Source: Candidatus Saccharimonadota bacterium (GTDB taxonomy: Bacteria > Patescibacteriota > Saccharimonadia > Saccharimonadales > Saccharimonadaceae). From it: a stretch of DNA of 64,000 nucleotides. Under the pieces are notes generated by a model. The model was not told the origin of the DNA. It did not search any database and worked only from the letters and a program-made list of their open reading frames with translations. Where the stretch lies: contig DAIDKE010000001.1 in the NCBI GenBank assembly GCA_027450165.1, positions 134,373 to 198,372 of the forward strand, given 5' to 3'. Shown piece after piece: positions 8,441 to 16,246 of the stretch (positions are counted from its first letter, which is position 1; every line of letters starts with the position of its first letter). Both the position numbers and the translations under genes were made by a program.

Positions 8441-10489
8441 CTATTTGGCGACTCGAAACCCAAACCTATCCGCGTAGCCGCTCGGCCCGTAAGACAGGGC
8501 CAAAGCAAGTACGCCAGAATAGCCACCGGTGTTCGTATAGCTGCCTCCGCGCAGGTAAGCCTGAGCGGAAGTATTCCAGCCATAATAACTGGATAGCATA
8601 CCTATGCCCTGGGCGCTGTTCCAACCGCCAACCTGCGAAGATATGGCGCCGGGTTGAGATGCAAACGGCAGGCCGTTCATTAGTACGGTTGGGTCGTTCC
8701 ACTCGAAGAGCTGCCAACCAGATCCACTAGCCGAACCCGGCAGCTGACCGGCCTGAATAGTTGCGTTTGTCCACTGCCACACATCGCCAGCAAGATCCCA
8801 AATCACCTGTCCGTTGGTCAGTGTTAGGGTTCGACGCTGGTCACCGCCGGTGTTTGTTTCGCCATAATAGCCCTGCGAGTCATCGGTCGAAGCGGCGAGC
8901 GCTATGGATGGACTGTTGTCGCTGTGCCCGCGATAGATATACCCTGACCCAACCGCACCGCCAGACCAGTTGCTTGGTACCGATAAGACATTGGCAGCAA
9001 GCGTCATCCACTCAGCATCGGTCATTAGGTGACAACCGCTGCAGACAGTTTGCGATTCCGCAATAGCTTGGGTCTGTGTGATATTCACCCATGCCGTACC
9101 ACTAGCTCGCGACTCAGGCACAAATGATGAGCTGTATGTTTGATTGCCGTTGTCGTTGCCCTGGATCTTCGCTTCGTACTTCATAACACAAAAACCAACC
9201 GTACCAAATCGAGCGTCGCCGGGTACAGGAATAAATCCGGTTGGGCAAGTCGCTGGCTGAGCTAGCTGCTCCGGTTGACTGTCGATACTTTTGGCGACAC
9301 GAAAACCCAGACTCGCAGTGCCGGTGCCCGGTGGGTAATTCAATGCCAAAGCCAATACACCAGAACCAGCGCCCCATCCATATCGCCCGCCGCGCATAAA
9401 CGTGTGATCAACGGTTTCGCCGTAGTAAGAAAATATCTGGCCCAATCCTTGATTACTATTCCACGAGGCAGCCTGCGACGAGATGGCGCCAGGTCGGCTT
9501 GTAGCCGGAAAACCATTCCACACAATCGTGCTGTCGGTATATTCCCTGGATACGTAACCTGAATCGGTACTAACTCCGGGTTGACCTCCGCTCGGTATCG
9601 TAGCGTTCGTGCGCTCCCATACATTGCCGGCTAAATCCCAAATCACCTCGCCATTTGTAAGTGTTAGCGTGCGCCGCTGAGACTTACCGACCATACCACC
9701 AGTTACAGACACGTCAGAAGCCGAGTTATTAGTTCCATAATAACCGTTACTGTCGTCGGTCGAAGCCGCCAAAGCATTACCTGGGTTGCCGTCATTATTG
9801 CCAGAGTATAAATACCCCGAACCAACCGCACCGCCGCTCCAGTTGCTCGCCACGCTCATCACGTTACCGGCAATCGTCATCCACTCTGGCTCGGTAATTA
9901 GGTGACAGGTGGGGCACGCCGCAGTAGAAGCTTTGATAGCATCATCCTCTGAGATATTTACCCAAGGTGTACCCGCCGCTTGACTGACGGCCTGGCCATT
10001 CAAATTTTTTGCATCATATTTCATAACACAAAAATTCGGCGTTCCTAAGCTAGAATTGCCCGGCACCAAAACCCACCCCTGGCCACAGACATCCTGCGAA
10101 TAACTCCAGGCGCTATAAGCAACCTGCTGTTGCGGGTTTTGATTACCGTATTTCAAAACAACATCGATTTTCGACAGTGTCGAGATCGCGTTCGATTTCG
10201 GGCAAGATACCGTTACCGTGATTGCGGCGTTCGCTAGCCCGCTTACCGTGACAGCTTGGTTATTTAACGGCTGACTGGCTACGCAGGGCGATGGCACCAA
10301 TGCTCGATAGCGATTAAGATAATCTTCGGCGGTGTTCTGGGCGACTACCTGAGCCTTGGTTTGGCCATCCACCCGGATAACCGTTACATATAGTTGGTAC
10401 CCAGCAATTAAAAAGATAGCCGCTACAAATAAAGTCACCAATAATTCAATGATCGTAAAACCCGGCTTGTAGCGATTTATTTTTGTCAT
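8441..10489 (-). CDS. Type IV pilin-like protein with two FGE/C-type-lectin-like domains
   Basis: 682 residues. The N-terminus is a class III-type prepilin signal: short basic leader, then GFTIIELLVTLFVAAIF with cleavage expected before Phe and Glu5 present, followed by a hydrophobic helix. Residues ~30-130 form a pseudopilin-like spacer. Two sulfatase-modifying-factor (FGE-sulfatase) like domains follow at about 133-398 and 410-682, each with a WMT segment, VIWDLAG[ND]VW, a [FL]RGG stretch, GVLALAL and a terminal GFRVAK. FGE-type domains outside true FGE enzymes usually act as binding domains, so a surface or pilus-borne adhesin is inferred. Paralogous to the gene at 10741. The Shine-Dalgarno (AGGAG, 5 nt from ATG) lies inside inverted repeats. 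Confidence 0.85.
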   Translation of the reverse strand: MTKINRYKPGFTIIELLVTLFVAAIFLIAGYQLYVTVIRVDGQTKAQVVAQNTAEDYLNRYRALVPSPCVASQPLNNQAVTVSGLANAAITVTVSCPKSNAISTLSKIDVVLKYGNQNPQQQVAYSAWSYSQDVCGQGWVLVPGNSSLGTPNFCVMKYDAKNLNGQAVSQAAGTPWVNISEDDAIKASTAACPTCHLITEPEWMTIAGNVMSVASNWSGGAVGSGYLYSGNNDGNPGNALAASTDDSNGYYGTNNSASDVSVTGGMVGKSQRRTLTLTNGEVIWDLAGNVWERTNATIPSGGQPGVSTDSGYVSREYTDSTIVWNGFPATSRPGAISSQAASWNSNQGLGQIFSYYGETVDHTFMRGGRYGWGAGSGVLALALNYPPGTGTASLGFRVAKSIDSQPEQLAQPATCPTGFIPVPGDARFGTVGFCVMKYEAKIQGNDNGNQTYSSSFVPESRASGTAWVNITQTQAIAESQTVCSGCHLMTDAEWMTLAANVLSVPSNWSGGAVGSGYIYRGHSDNSPSIALAASTDDSQGYYGETNTGGDQRRTLTLTNGQVIWDLAGDVWQWTNATIQAGQLPGSASGSGWQLFEWNDPTVLMNGLPFASQPGAISSQVGGWNSAQGIGMLSSYYGWNTSAQAYLRGGSYTNTGGYSGVLALALSYGPSGYADRFGFRVAK

Positions 10490-10640
10490 TCCGCTCCTAA
10501 TGGTTTAGGACGGCCGGGCAAAACAAAAAGCCCGCCGCCAGCGACAGCCGAAGCTGCCTGATACCGTTTCCAGTACCAACCATTAGGAACAGTGCTCTGA
10601 CGACGAGCTTTTAGTTCCTAATGGTTTTAATTGACCATGC
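10490..10640 (-). ncRNA. Inverted-repeat leader of the first pilin/FGE gene, possible cis-acting RNA switch
   Basis: Read on the minus strand, a 13-nt element AACCATTAGGAAC (10626-10614) pairs perfectly with GTTCCTAATGGTT (10590-10578). The same AACCATTAGGA core recurs at the Shine-Dalgarno, where it can pair with TCCTAA just upstream (10510-10495) or with the middle element over 11 bp. A CAGC-TTCG-GCTG hairpin (10556-10545) and a CGGGC/GCCCG stem enclosing a T-rich loop (10534-10515) lie between. The alternative pairings would expose or hide the ribosome site. Function is inferred; no known riboswitch class matched. The remaining ~100 nt to 10740 shows nothing I can name. Confidence 0.45.
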
Positions 10641-10740
10641 CTTTCGACGAATCTAATCAGTTTAGGTCTAGGCGGAGATTCCGCTTAAGCACAATATTAA
10701 CACACCTTGCGCGGCCAAAACCAGTCGAGCCGCGCCACAA

Positions 10741-13542
10741 CTACTGAACGGTAAATGTTCCGCTGCTAGTAAATTTATGAATGGTGTAGCCGCCAGAGGT
10801 TGTAATGGTGCCGCCCGTAGCCGTCATAGAACCGGTTGGATAGCGAATGATTACCACACCAGAGCCACCGCTTGCGCCGCCACCACTTGGGTTACCAGCT
10901 CCGCCACCGCCACCACCGCCGGTATTGGCCGTGCCAGCTGTACCACTCGTGGCCGCGCCAGCGCCACCGCCGCCGTTACCGCCAGCGCCCTGACCCAAAC
11001 ACCACGAAGCGCCGCCACCACCACCACCGTAATAAATACTCGTGCCAGTTATCGATATGGCAATGCCCGTTCCGCCATCACCAGCCTTCGAACCGGCCAC
11101 GCCAGCTCCACCGGCCGCCCCAGCACCACCGCCACCGCCGGATGGACTACACGACGCTGCCGTACCATAACCACCGGCATTACCCTGTCCAGGCGTGCCG
11201 CTACCGCCAGCCGCACCATCTGTTCCAGTTACACTCAAGCCACCGCCGCCGCCCGAACCACCGCTATTGCCTGGTGTTGCCGCGGTTGTATTGCCGTTTC
11301 CACCGCCACCGCCGCCGCCAATCGCCGTTAGACCGTTAAAGACCGAGTTACCACCATTAGAGCCAATATTCGTCGACGACCCAGCCCCACCAGCACCAAC
11401 AGTAACAGCATAACTTTCGCCAGGGTAAATAATCGACGTAGTGTAAATCAGACCGCCAGCACCACCACCGCCACCGCGACCACCACCGCCACCACCAGCT
11501 ACAACTAATACCTGAGCCGGCACCGAAACCGGACCAAATTCATCACTAGCGGCCCGAAAACCAAAATACACCGCCGCATATGACGACGATAAATCTAGAC
11601 GAAGGCTTAGCACTCCAGCGTTAACAGTATCGCCAAAATTTCCTCCAGCATTATATACATGCGAAGCTGTCTCGCCATAATCACTAAGAAGAGCGCCTAT
11701 ACCCTTATTGGTAGTCCAATATTGGGCGTTGCCGCTACCAATAGCAGTTACCGGACGATCAACCGTTGGCAAACCATTCATTAGTAAAGAGGTGTTATTC
11801 CACTCTTTCCAAGCATATGACGCTGACTCACCTGATAATCCCGGCTGTAGGCCGCCGGCGATAGTATCGTTAGTATACTCAGCTATATTGCCGGCGAGGT
11901 CCCAAATCACCTGGCCATTGTTAAGTGTTAGTGTGCGCCGCTGATTGCCGCCGGTGTTCGTTTCACCAGCATAACCGTTGGCGTCATTGGTATCGGCAGC
12001 TAGCGTATTAGCAGGTGCAGCATCATTATGACCGCTGTAAATGTAACCAGAACCGACAGCACCGCCACTCCAGTTACTAGCCACCGACATAACATTGGCC
12101 GCTATGGTCATCCACTCGGCCTCACTTATCAGGTGACATCCCGGGCAAGCCAACTGAGACTGCGTGATCGCCTGGGCTTGTGTAATGTTCGCCCACGGCG
12201 TGCCGGCTGCCTGGCTAGTCGCAACTCCGCTAACGTTCTTGGCCTCATATTTCATAACGCAAAAACCAATCGTACCAAACCTGGCATCACCAGGAACTGG
12301 AATAAAGCCAGTTGGACAACTTGCCGGCTGAGTCAGTTGTTCGGGTTGGCTATCGACGCTTTTGGCAACACGAAAGCCAACTACGCTACCATTAGTTGTG
12401 CCGTCGCTGGGCGATGTATTTAGAGCCATAGCCAAGACGCCCGCCATACCACCATTGTTAAAGCCACCTCCACGCAAAAAACCGCGATCAACAGTGTCGC
12501 CATAGTTGCTGGCCAGCCCGCCTATACCTTGGGTACTACTCCAGCCCGCAGCCTGAGAACTAATTGCCCTCGGTCTGCTGATTGCCGGTAAACTTCCCCA
12601 TAACAATGCGCTATTATTCCACTCTTTCCAGGCGACAGACGATTCACCGGCTAAGCCCGGCTGCTGGCCACCAGGAATAATGTTATTGGTCCATTCCCAC
12701 ACATTGCCAGCCAAATCCCAAATAATCTCTCCGTTACTTAACGTAAGCGTACGCTTTTGATTAGCACCTGGGCTGGTTTCGCCGTAGTAACCCTGGCTGT
12801 CGTCGGTTGTGGCAGCGAGCGCCACGTTAGATATATTGTCATTATGACCAGAATAAATATACCCCGAACCAACCGAACCGCCACTCCAGTTGCTACCAAC
12901 CCCTAACACATTGGCGGCAACCGCCATCCACTCGGCGTCAGATATTAGGTGACAGGTAGGACAGGCCGCTGCCGACACTGTCACGGCGTCATTCTGTGAA
13001 ATGTTCACCCACGGCGTACCAGCGGCTTGACTAACAGCCTGACCGTTTACATTCTTGGCTTCATACTTCATGACACAAAATGTCGGTGTATCAAAACGCG
13101 AATCGGCCGGCACGATGATATAGCCGGCGCCACAAGCATCTTGCGAATAGCTCCAGGCGCTATAGGCAATCTGCGCCTGCGGACTCTGGTTGCCATACTG
13201 CAGCAAAACGTCTATCTTTGACAGGGTTGATATCGCGCCGCTTTTCGGACAAGAAACGGTCACCGAAATCGTTACGTTCACCAAACCAGCTACCGTAATC
13301 GGCGAATTAGTCAGCGGCGTACTGGCCACGCATGGCGATGGCACCGATGTTCGGTAGCGCTCCAAATAATCCTGAGCGGTGTTTTGGGCAATCACCTGCG
13401 CCTTGGTCTGACCATCGGTTCGAATAACCGTCGTGTATATCTGGTAACCGGCAATTAAAAAGATTGCGGCCACAAACAAAGTCACCAACAACTCAATAAT
13501 CGTAAAACCAGAATCGGCGCTTTTTCTAGTAAATTTGCCCAT
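10741..13542 (-). CDS. Type IV pilin-like protein with two FGE-like domains and a glycine-rich C-terminus
   Basis: 933 residues. The prepilin motif GFTIIELLVTLFVAAIF is identical to that of its paralogue, then a pseudopilin spacer (to ~135), FGE-like domains at about 137-398 and 410-668, and a C-terminal domain from ~680 made of poly-Gly runs (GGGGGG, GGAGG) between short beta segments, ending SGGYTIHKFTSSGTFTV. That ending is typical of the glycine-rich domain found on bacterial and phage fibre or adhesin proteins. The second FGE domain is more divergent (YNAGGNF in place of RGG, GFRAAS in place of GFRVAK). Probably surface-exposed on pilus-like structures; ligand unknown. No Shine-Dalgarno is visible. 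Confidence 0.83.
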   Translation of the reverse strand: MGKFTRKSADSGFTIIELLVTLFVAAIFLIAGYQIYTTVIRTDGQTKAQVIAQNTAQDYLERYRTSVPSPCVASTPLTNSPITVAGLVNVTISVTVSCPKSGAISTLSKIDVLLQYGNQSPQAQIAYSAWSYSQDACGAGYIIVPADSRFDTPTFCVMKYEAKNVNGQAVSQAAGTPWVNISQNDAVTVSAAACPTCHLISDAEWMAVAANVLGVGSNWSGGSVGSGYIYSGHNDNISNVALAATTDDSQGYYGETSPGANQKRTLTLSNGEIIWDLAGNVWEWTNNIIPGGQQPGLAGESSVAWKEWNNSALLWGSLPAISRPRAISSQAAGWSSTQGIGGLASNYGDTVDRGFLRGGGFNNGGMAGVLAMALNTSPSDGTTNGSVVGFRVAKSVDSQPEQLTQPASCPTGFIPVPGDARFGTIGFCVMKYEAKNVSGVATSQAAGTPWANITQAQAITQSQLACPGCHLISEAEWMTIAANVMSVASNWSGGAVGSGYIYSGHNDAAPANTLAADTNDANGYAGETNTGGNQRRTLTLNNGQVIWDLAGNIAEYTNDTIAGGLQPGLSGESASYAWKEWNNTSLLMNGLPTVDRPVTAIGSGNAQYWTTNKGIGALLSDYGETASHVYNAGGNFGDTVNAGVLSLRLDLSSSYAAVYFGFRAASDEFGPVSVPAQVLVVAGGGGGGRGGGGGAGGLIYTTSIIYPGESYAVTVGAGGAGSSTNIGSNGGNSVFNGLTAIGGGGGGGNGNTTAATPGNSGGSGGGGGLSVTGTDGAAGGSGTPGQGNAGGYGTAASCSPSGGGGGAGAAGGAGVAGSKAGDGGTGIAISITGTSIYYGGGGGGASWCLGQGAGGNGGGGAGAATSGTAGTANTGGGGGGGAGNPSGGGASGGSGVVIIRYPTGSMTATGGTITTSGGYTIHKFTSSGTFTVQ

Positions 13543-13583
13543 CTATATCTAATAGTTTAAAGCATAAACAAGATAGCAACAAC

Positions 13584-14126
13584 TTAATCGTCACCTTGCG
13601 ATTCTTCACGCTCTTCGCGCAGGGCCAGCAGCCTTTTGCGCCGATGTTTATACTCGTACGCAATCATCCACAGTATAAAGATATCAAAAATCGTCAGCGC
13701 AATCATGAACAGCGACGCGTTCACAAAGAACACGTGATAAATCTGATACAGCGTCAGCAGCCCCAGCGTGATCAAGGCGAACGGATACGCCCACAGACGG
13801 TTGGTAATAATTCCCACCACCGAAATCAGCTTTACCGCCGCGTGAACCAGCAGATAGACAGCCAAGAAGTAGCGCACGCTATCTGTAAAATTGGCCGTCG
13901 ACTTAATCAAAAGGTTAGAAATTAAATCGTGCGGATCCTCGATCAGCTCGCGGTGAGTCATATGCATCACCAAATGCTGAATCTGCGGCTGACTGAAAAA
14001 GAACAGCATCAAGCCGCCAACTAACTCAACCAAGCCATCGATACCTTTTATGACCAGCGAGAATATAAAGACAACGTCAAGCGGCTGCGATACTTTAAAA
14101 AGTTCATTCTTTCTAATAAATTCCAT
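13584..14126 (-). CDS. DUF2127-like integral membrane protein
   Basis: 180 residues with an N-terminal segment that looks like FKVSQPLDVVFIFSLVIKGI and four hydrophobic helices, ending in a long charged tail (KHRRKRLLALREEREE). The pattern resembles DUF2127 proteins, of unknown function. The gene is divergent from 14182 and separated from it by 55 nt that must hold both promoters. Confidence 0.65.
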   Translation of the reverse strand: MEFIRKNELFKVSQPLDVVFIFSLVIKGIDGLVELVGGLMLFFFSQPQIQHLVMHMTHRELIEDPHDLISNLLIKSTANFTDSVRYFLAVYLLVHAAVKLISVVGIITNRLWAYPFALITLGLLTLYQIYHVFFVNASLFMIALTIFDIFILWMIAYEYKHRRKRLLALREEREESQGDD

Positions 14127-14166
14127 ACTCTACCTACTTTATATTGTACAAGCCAGCCGGTGAAAG

Positions 14167-14175
14167 TGCTATCAT
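14167..14175 (+). promoter_or_regulatory. Extended -10 promoter, leaderless start of the DUF1345 gene
   Basis: TGcTATCAT is followed by exactly 6 nt (GAAGCT) and the ATG at 14182. Transcription would begin at or next to the A of the start codon. Confidence 0.6.
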
Positions 14176-14181
14176 GAAGCT

Positions 14182-14838
14182 ATGTCAAATTTTCGTTCAA
14201 GGGTAAAAAATTCCACCGCTCGCCGCCTAATTATTTCGTTAATTATCGGGGCCATCGCCACGATGATCTCGCTTTACTACAACCTAGGTGCAATATCTTA
14301 TCTGATTGGCTGGGATGCCGCCGTAATCGTCTTTGTCACCTGGATTTGGCTGATTTGCTGGCCAATGGACCACCACCAAACCGCCAAATTTGCCCTGCGC
14401 GAAGACCCCTCAACCGTCGCCGCCGATGCGCTTTTAATCAGCGCCAGCATCGCCAGCTTGGTTGGAGTTGTTATGGCGGTGTTCGAATCACGCGCCACGG
14501 CCATCGAACCCCGCTCCATTTTTCTGGGCTGCATCAGCATCTTAAGTGTCGTTTTGGCCTGGACATTGATTCACACCATTTACACCTTACGCTACGCAAA
14601 ACTGTACTATCTGCCGCACAATAACGCCAAAATCGACTTCAGTAACGAGCACGAACCATCTTACGTCGAATTTGCCTATTTTGCCATCACCATCGGCATG
14701 ACATTCCAGGTCACCGACACCTTTTTACGCGGCACCTTAGTGCGTAAATCAGTCCTACATCACGCGCTGCTGTCGTATCTTTTCAACACCGTTATTATCG
14801 CCACCACCATTAACTTGATCTCTGGGCTAGGGCACTAA
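14182..14838 (+). CDS. DUF1345 family integral membrane protein
   Basis: 218 residues, about five to six helices. Features of DUF1345 are visible: a WDAAVIVFVTWIW helix, the LREDPSTVAADALLI loop and the YFAITIGMTFQVTD segment. Function of the family is unknown. It starts 6 nt after an extended -10 element without Shine-Dalgarno and ends at a strong terminator, so it is a single-gene leaderless unit. Confidence 0.78.
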   Translation: MSNFRSRVKNSTARRLIISLIIGAIATMISLYYNLGAISYLIGWDAAVIVFVTWIWLICWPMDHHQTAKFALREDPSTVAADALLISASIASLVGVVMAVFESRATAIEPRSIFLGCISILSVVLAWTLIHTIYTLRYAKLYYLPHNNAKIDFSNEHEPSYVEFAYFAITIGMTFQVTDTFLRGTLVRKSVLHHALLSYLFNTVIIATTINLISGLGH

Positions 14839-14866
14839 AAACTCGCCCCAGGTAGGGCGAGTTTTA
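14839..14866 (+). terminator. Intrinsic terminator after DUF1345 gene
   Basis: Stem AAACTCGCCC / GGGCGAGTTT, 10 bp, 6-nt loop. Symmetric A and T runs mean it can also serve the minus-strand gene ending at 14885. Confidence 0.88.
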
Positions 14867-14884
14867 AAGGCAAATTTGGTTAAA

Positions 14885-15085
14885 TTATTCTTGGCTGACT
14901 TGCGGTAACAATACACCGAAAACGCGGCGAGCCCGGGCTTCGTTACGTTCTAACTCACGTTCACGTTGGGTTAGAAAATTGTCAATTTCGCTGTCTTCGC
15001 GCTGGCGATCCCAGCTGGCTAGACGCATAATGTCCTCGAAATCAGTTGGTTCTACTAAGGTACTCGTTTGCTCGCTGCGTTCCAT
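14885..15085 (-). CDS. Small charged protein, hypothetical
   Basis: 66 residues, highly charged and predicted helical (DRQREDSEIDNFLTQRERELERNEARARR), not recognised. ATG is preceded by AAAAGGC about 8 nt upstream in an A-rich leader. Supported by position between a terminator and a divergent promoter and by ordinary codon use, but it remains a hypothetical gene. Confidence 0.5.
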   Translation of the reverse strand: MERSEQTSTLVEPTDFEDIMRLASWDRQREDSEIDNFLTQRERELERNEARARRVFGVLLPQVSQE

Positions 15086-15245
15086 TTTTTTTGCCTTTTT
15101 TGTTTTTTATTGTTTGATGCTCTTATTTAAGCATAAACGTTACAGAAAGTCAATACGTTTTTATAACTATGTTTTAACGACCTTATTTTGACCTTTTAAT
15201 CTCGGTTATGGTATAACTTAAGTACGAGGAATAAAAAATAAAAAA

Positions 15246-15953
15246 ATGGATACAATTAGCTCGCTCGCAGTCATCGCCCTCGCCGCTTTAGTACACGCCA
15301 GTTTCCAGCTGAGCGTCAGCGTATTGACGTTGCTGTCGGGTCATGCTTTAGGTGCCCAAAAAGCCCGCATGCGCGTCTGGCGTATGACCACCAGCTTTGT
15401 AATTGGTGCCGGTGTTATCACACTGCTGTTATTGTCGTTCATTGCCCTGCTATTTAATTCGCTTTACGGTAGCAGTGCACCATCTAGTGTCTGGGCAATC
15501 GCCTGCGGCCTGCTGGTGGGCGTTGGCATTGCCATTTGGCTGTTCTACTACCGTCACCAAAGCGGCACTTCGCTATGGATTCCCCGCAGTATGGCGCATT
15601 ACCTGAGTGACCGGACTAAAGCCACCAAAGACAGCGCCGAATCGTTTGGCCTGGGCTTGTCGAGCGTTTTTGGTGAAATCCTATTTGTCGGCGCACCGTT
15701 GATTGTCAGCGGTCTGGTTTTGGTTCAGCTATCACCTGGCTTGCAAATTGTCGGCCTGCTGCTTTACACGCTTATATCGATGCTTGGCTTGATTACGGTA
15801 TGGGTTTTGGTTGGTAGCGGCCACAGCCTGAGCACGATTCAAAAATGGCGCGAAACCAACAAGAGCTTCCTTCAGTTTGCTGGTGGCGGTGGCTTGATCA
15901 TCCTGAGTTTCTTCGTCTACGTCAGCCAAATCCTTGGGGGTCTGGGGTCATGA
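15246..15953 (+). CDS. Six-helix membrane protein, first gene of a flavoprotein set
   Basis: 235 residues, about six helices: an N-terminal helix with VHASFQLSVSVLTLLSGHALG, two long central helices, and a Gly-rich last helix (FAGGGGLIILSFFVYV). Family not recognised; the layout recalls small LysE or CcdA-like exporters/redox carriers, but no diagnostic motif is seen. Its TGA overlaps the ATG of the ATP-cone gene (ATGA), and the flavin oxidoreductase follows by 9 nt, so the three form an operon. A TATAAC -10-like element precedes a GAGGA Shine-Dalgarno. Confidence 0.7.
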   Translation: MDTISSLAVIALAALVHASFQLSVSVLTLLSGHALGAQKARMRVWRMTTSFVIGAGVITLLLLSFIALLFNSLYGSSAPSSVWAIACGLLVGVGIAIWLFYYRHQSGTSLWIPRSMAHYLSDRTKATKDSAESFGLGLSSVFGEILFVGAPLIVSGLVLVQLSPGLQIVGLLLYTLISMLGLITVWVLVGSGHSLSTIQKWRETNKSFLQFAGGGGLIILSFFVYVSQILGGLGS

Positions 15954-16237
15954 CCGAATTGGCCGTTGATATTATCAAACGCGGTGGGCGACGCCCCAGC
16001 GAACGCTACTCACACGACAAATTGCATGCCAGTATCGTAGCCGCCTGTCTAAGTGTTAATACGCCAGCGGGCCTAGCCGAAGAAATCGCTGACGCGGTTT
16101 GCGAATCGGTCGCCCAGTGGCTAACCGTCCGCCCCGAGGTCACCAGTGACGACCTGCGACGGGTGGCAGCCAGGCATTTAACCGCCCATCACCCAGACGC
16201 CGCTTATTTATACGAACAACATCGCATCATTATTTAA
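15950..16237 (+). CDS. Stand-alone ATP-cone domain protein
   Basis: 95 residues. The pattern DIIKRGGRRPSERYSHDKLHASIVAACLS is the nucleotide-binding ATP-cone known from NrdR and ribonucleotide reductases, here with nothing else attached. The start is the ATG at 15950 (GGGGG Shine-Dalgarno ~12 nt upstream) overlapping the previous stop by 4 nt; a longer reading frame upstream belongs to the shadow of the membrane gene. As a free domain it may sense ATP/dATP and act on its operon partners; that is inference. Confidence 0.75.
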   Translation: MTELAVDIIKRGGRRPSERYSHDKLHASIVAACLSVNTPAGLAEEIADAVCESVAQWLTVRPEVTSDDLRRVAARHLTAHHPDAAYLYEQHRIII

Positions 16238-16246
16238 GGAGAAAAC

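Noticed and set aside
10490-10640. Cyclic-di-GMP riboswitch in the pilin leader
   Set aside because: A CCTAAACCATT string recalls GEMM, but the GAAA tetraloop receptor, GGGACGCAAAGCC core and paired stems are absent.
10777-11413. Several plus-strand frames opposite the Gly-rich tail (Thr/Ala- or His/Arg-rich)
   Set aside because: They arise from GGN codon repetition in the true minus-strand gene; three overlapping frames open at once is a composition artefact.
8441-13542. A complete diversity-generating retroelement
   Set aside because: No reverse transcriptase (no YxDD-type protein) and no template repeat found here; only the target-like architecture is present.
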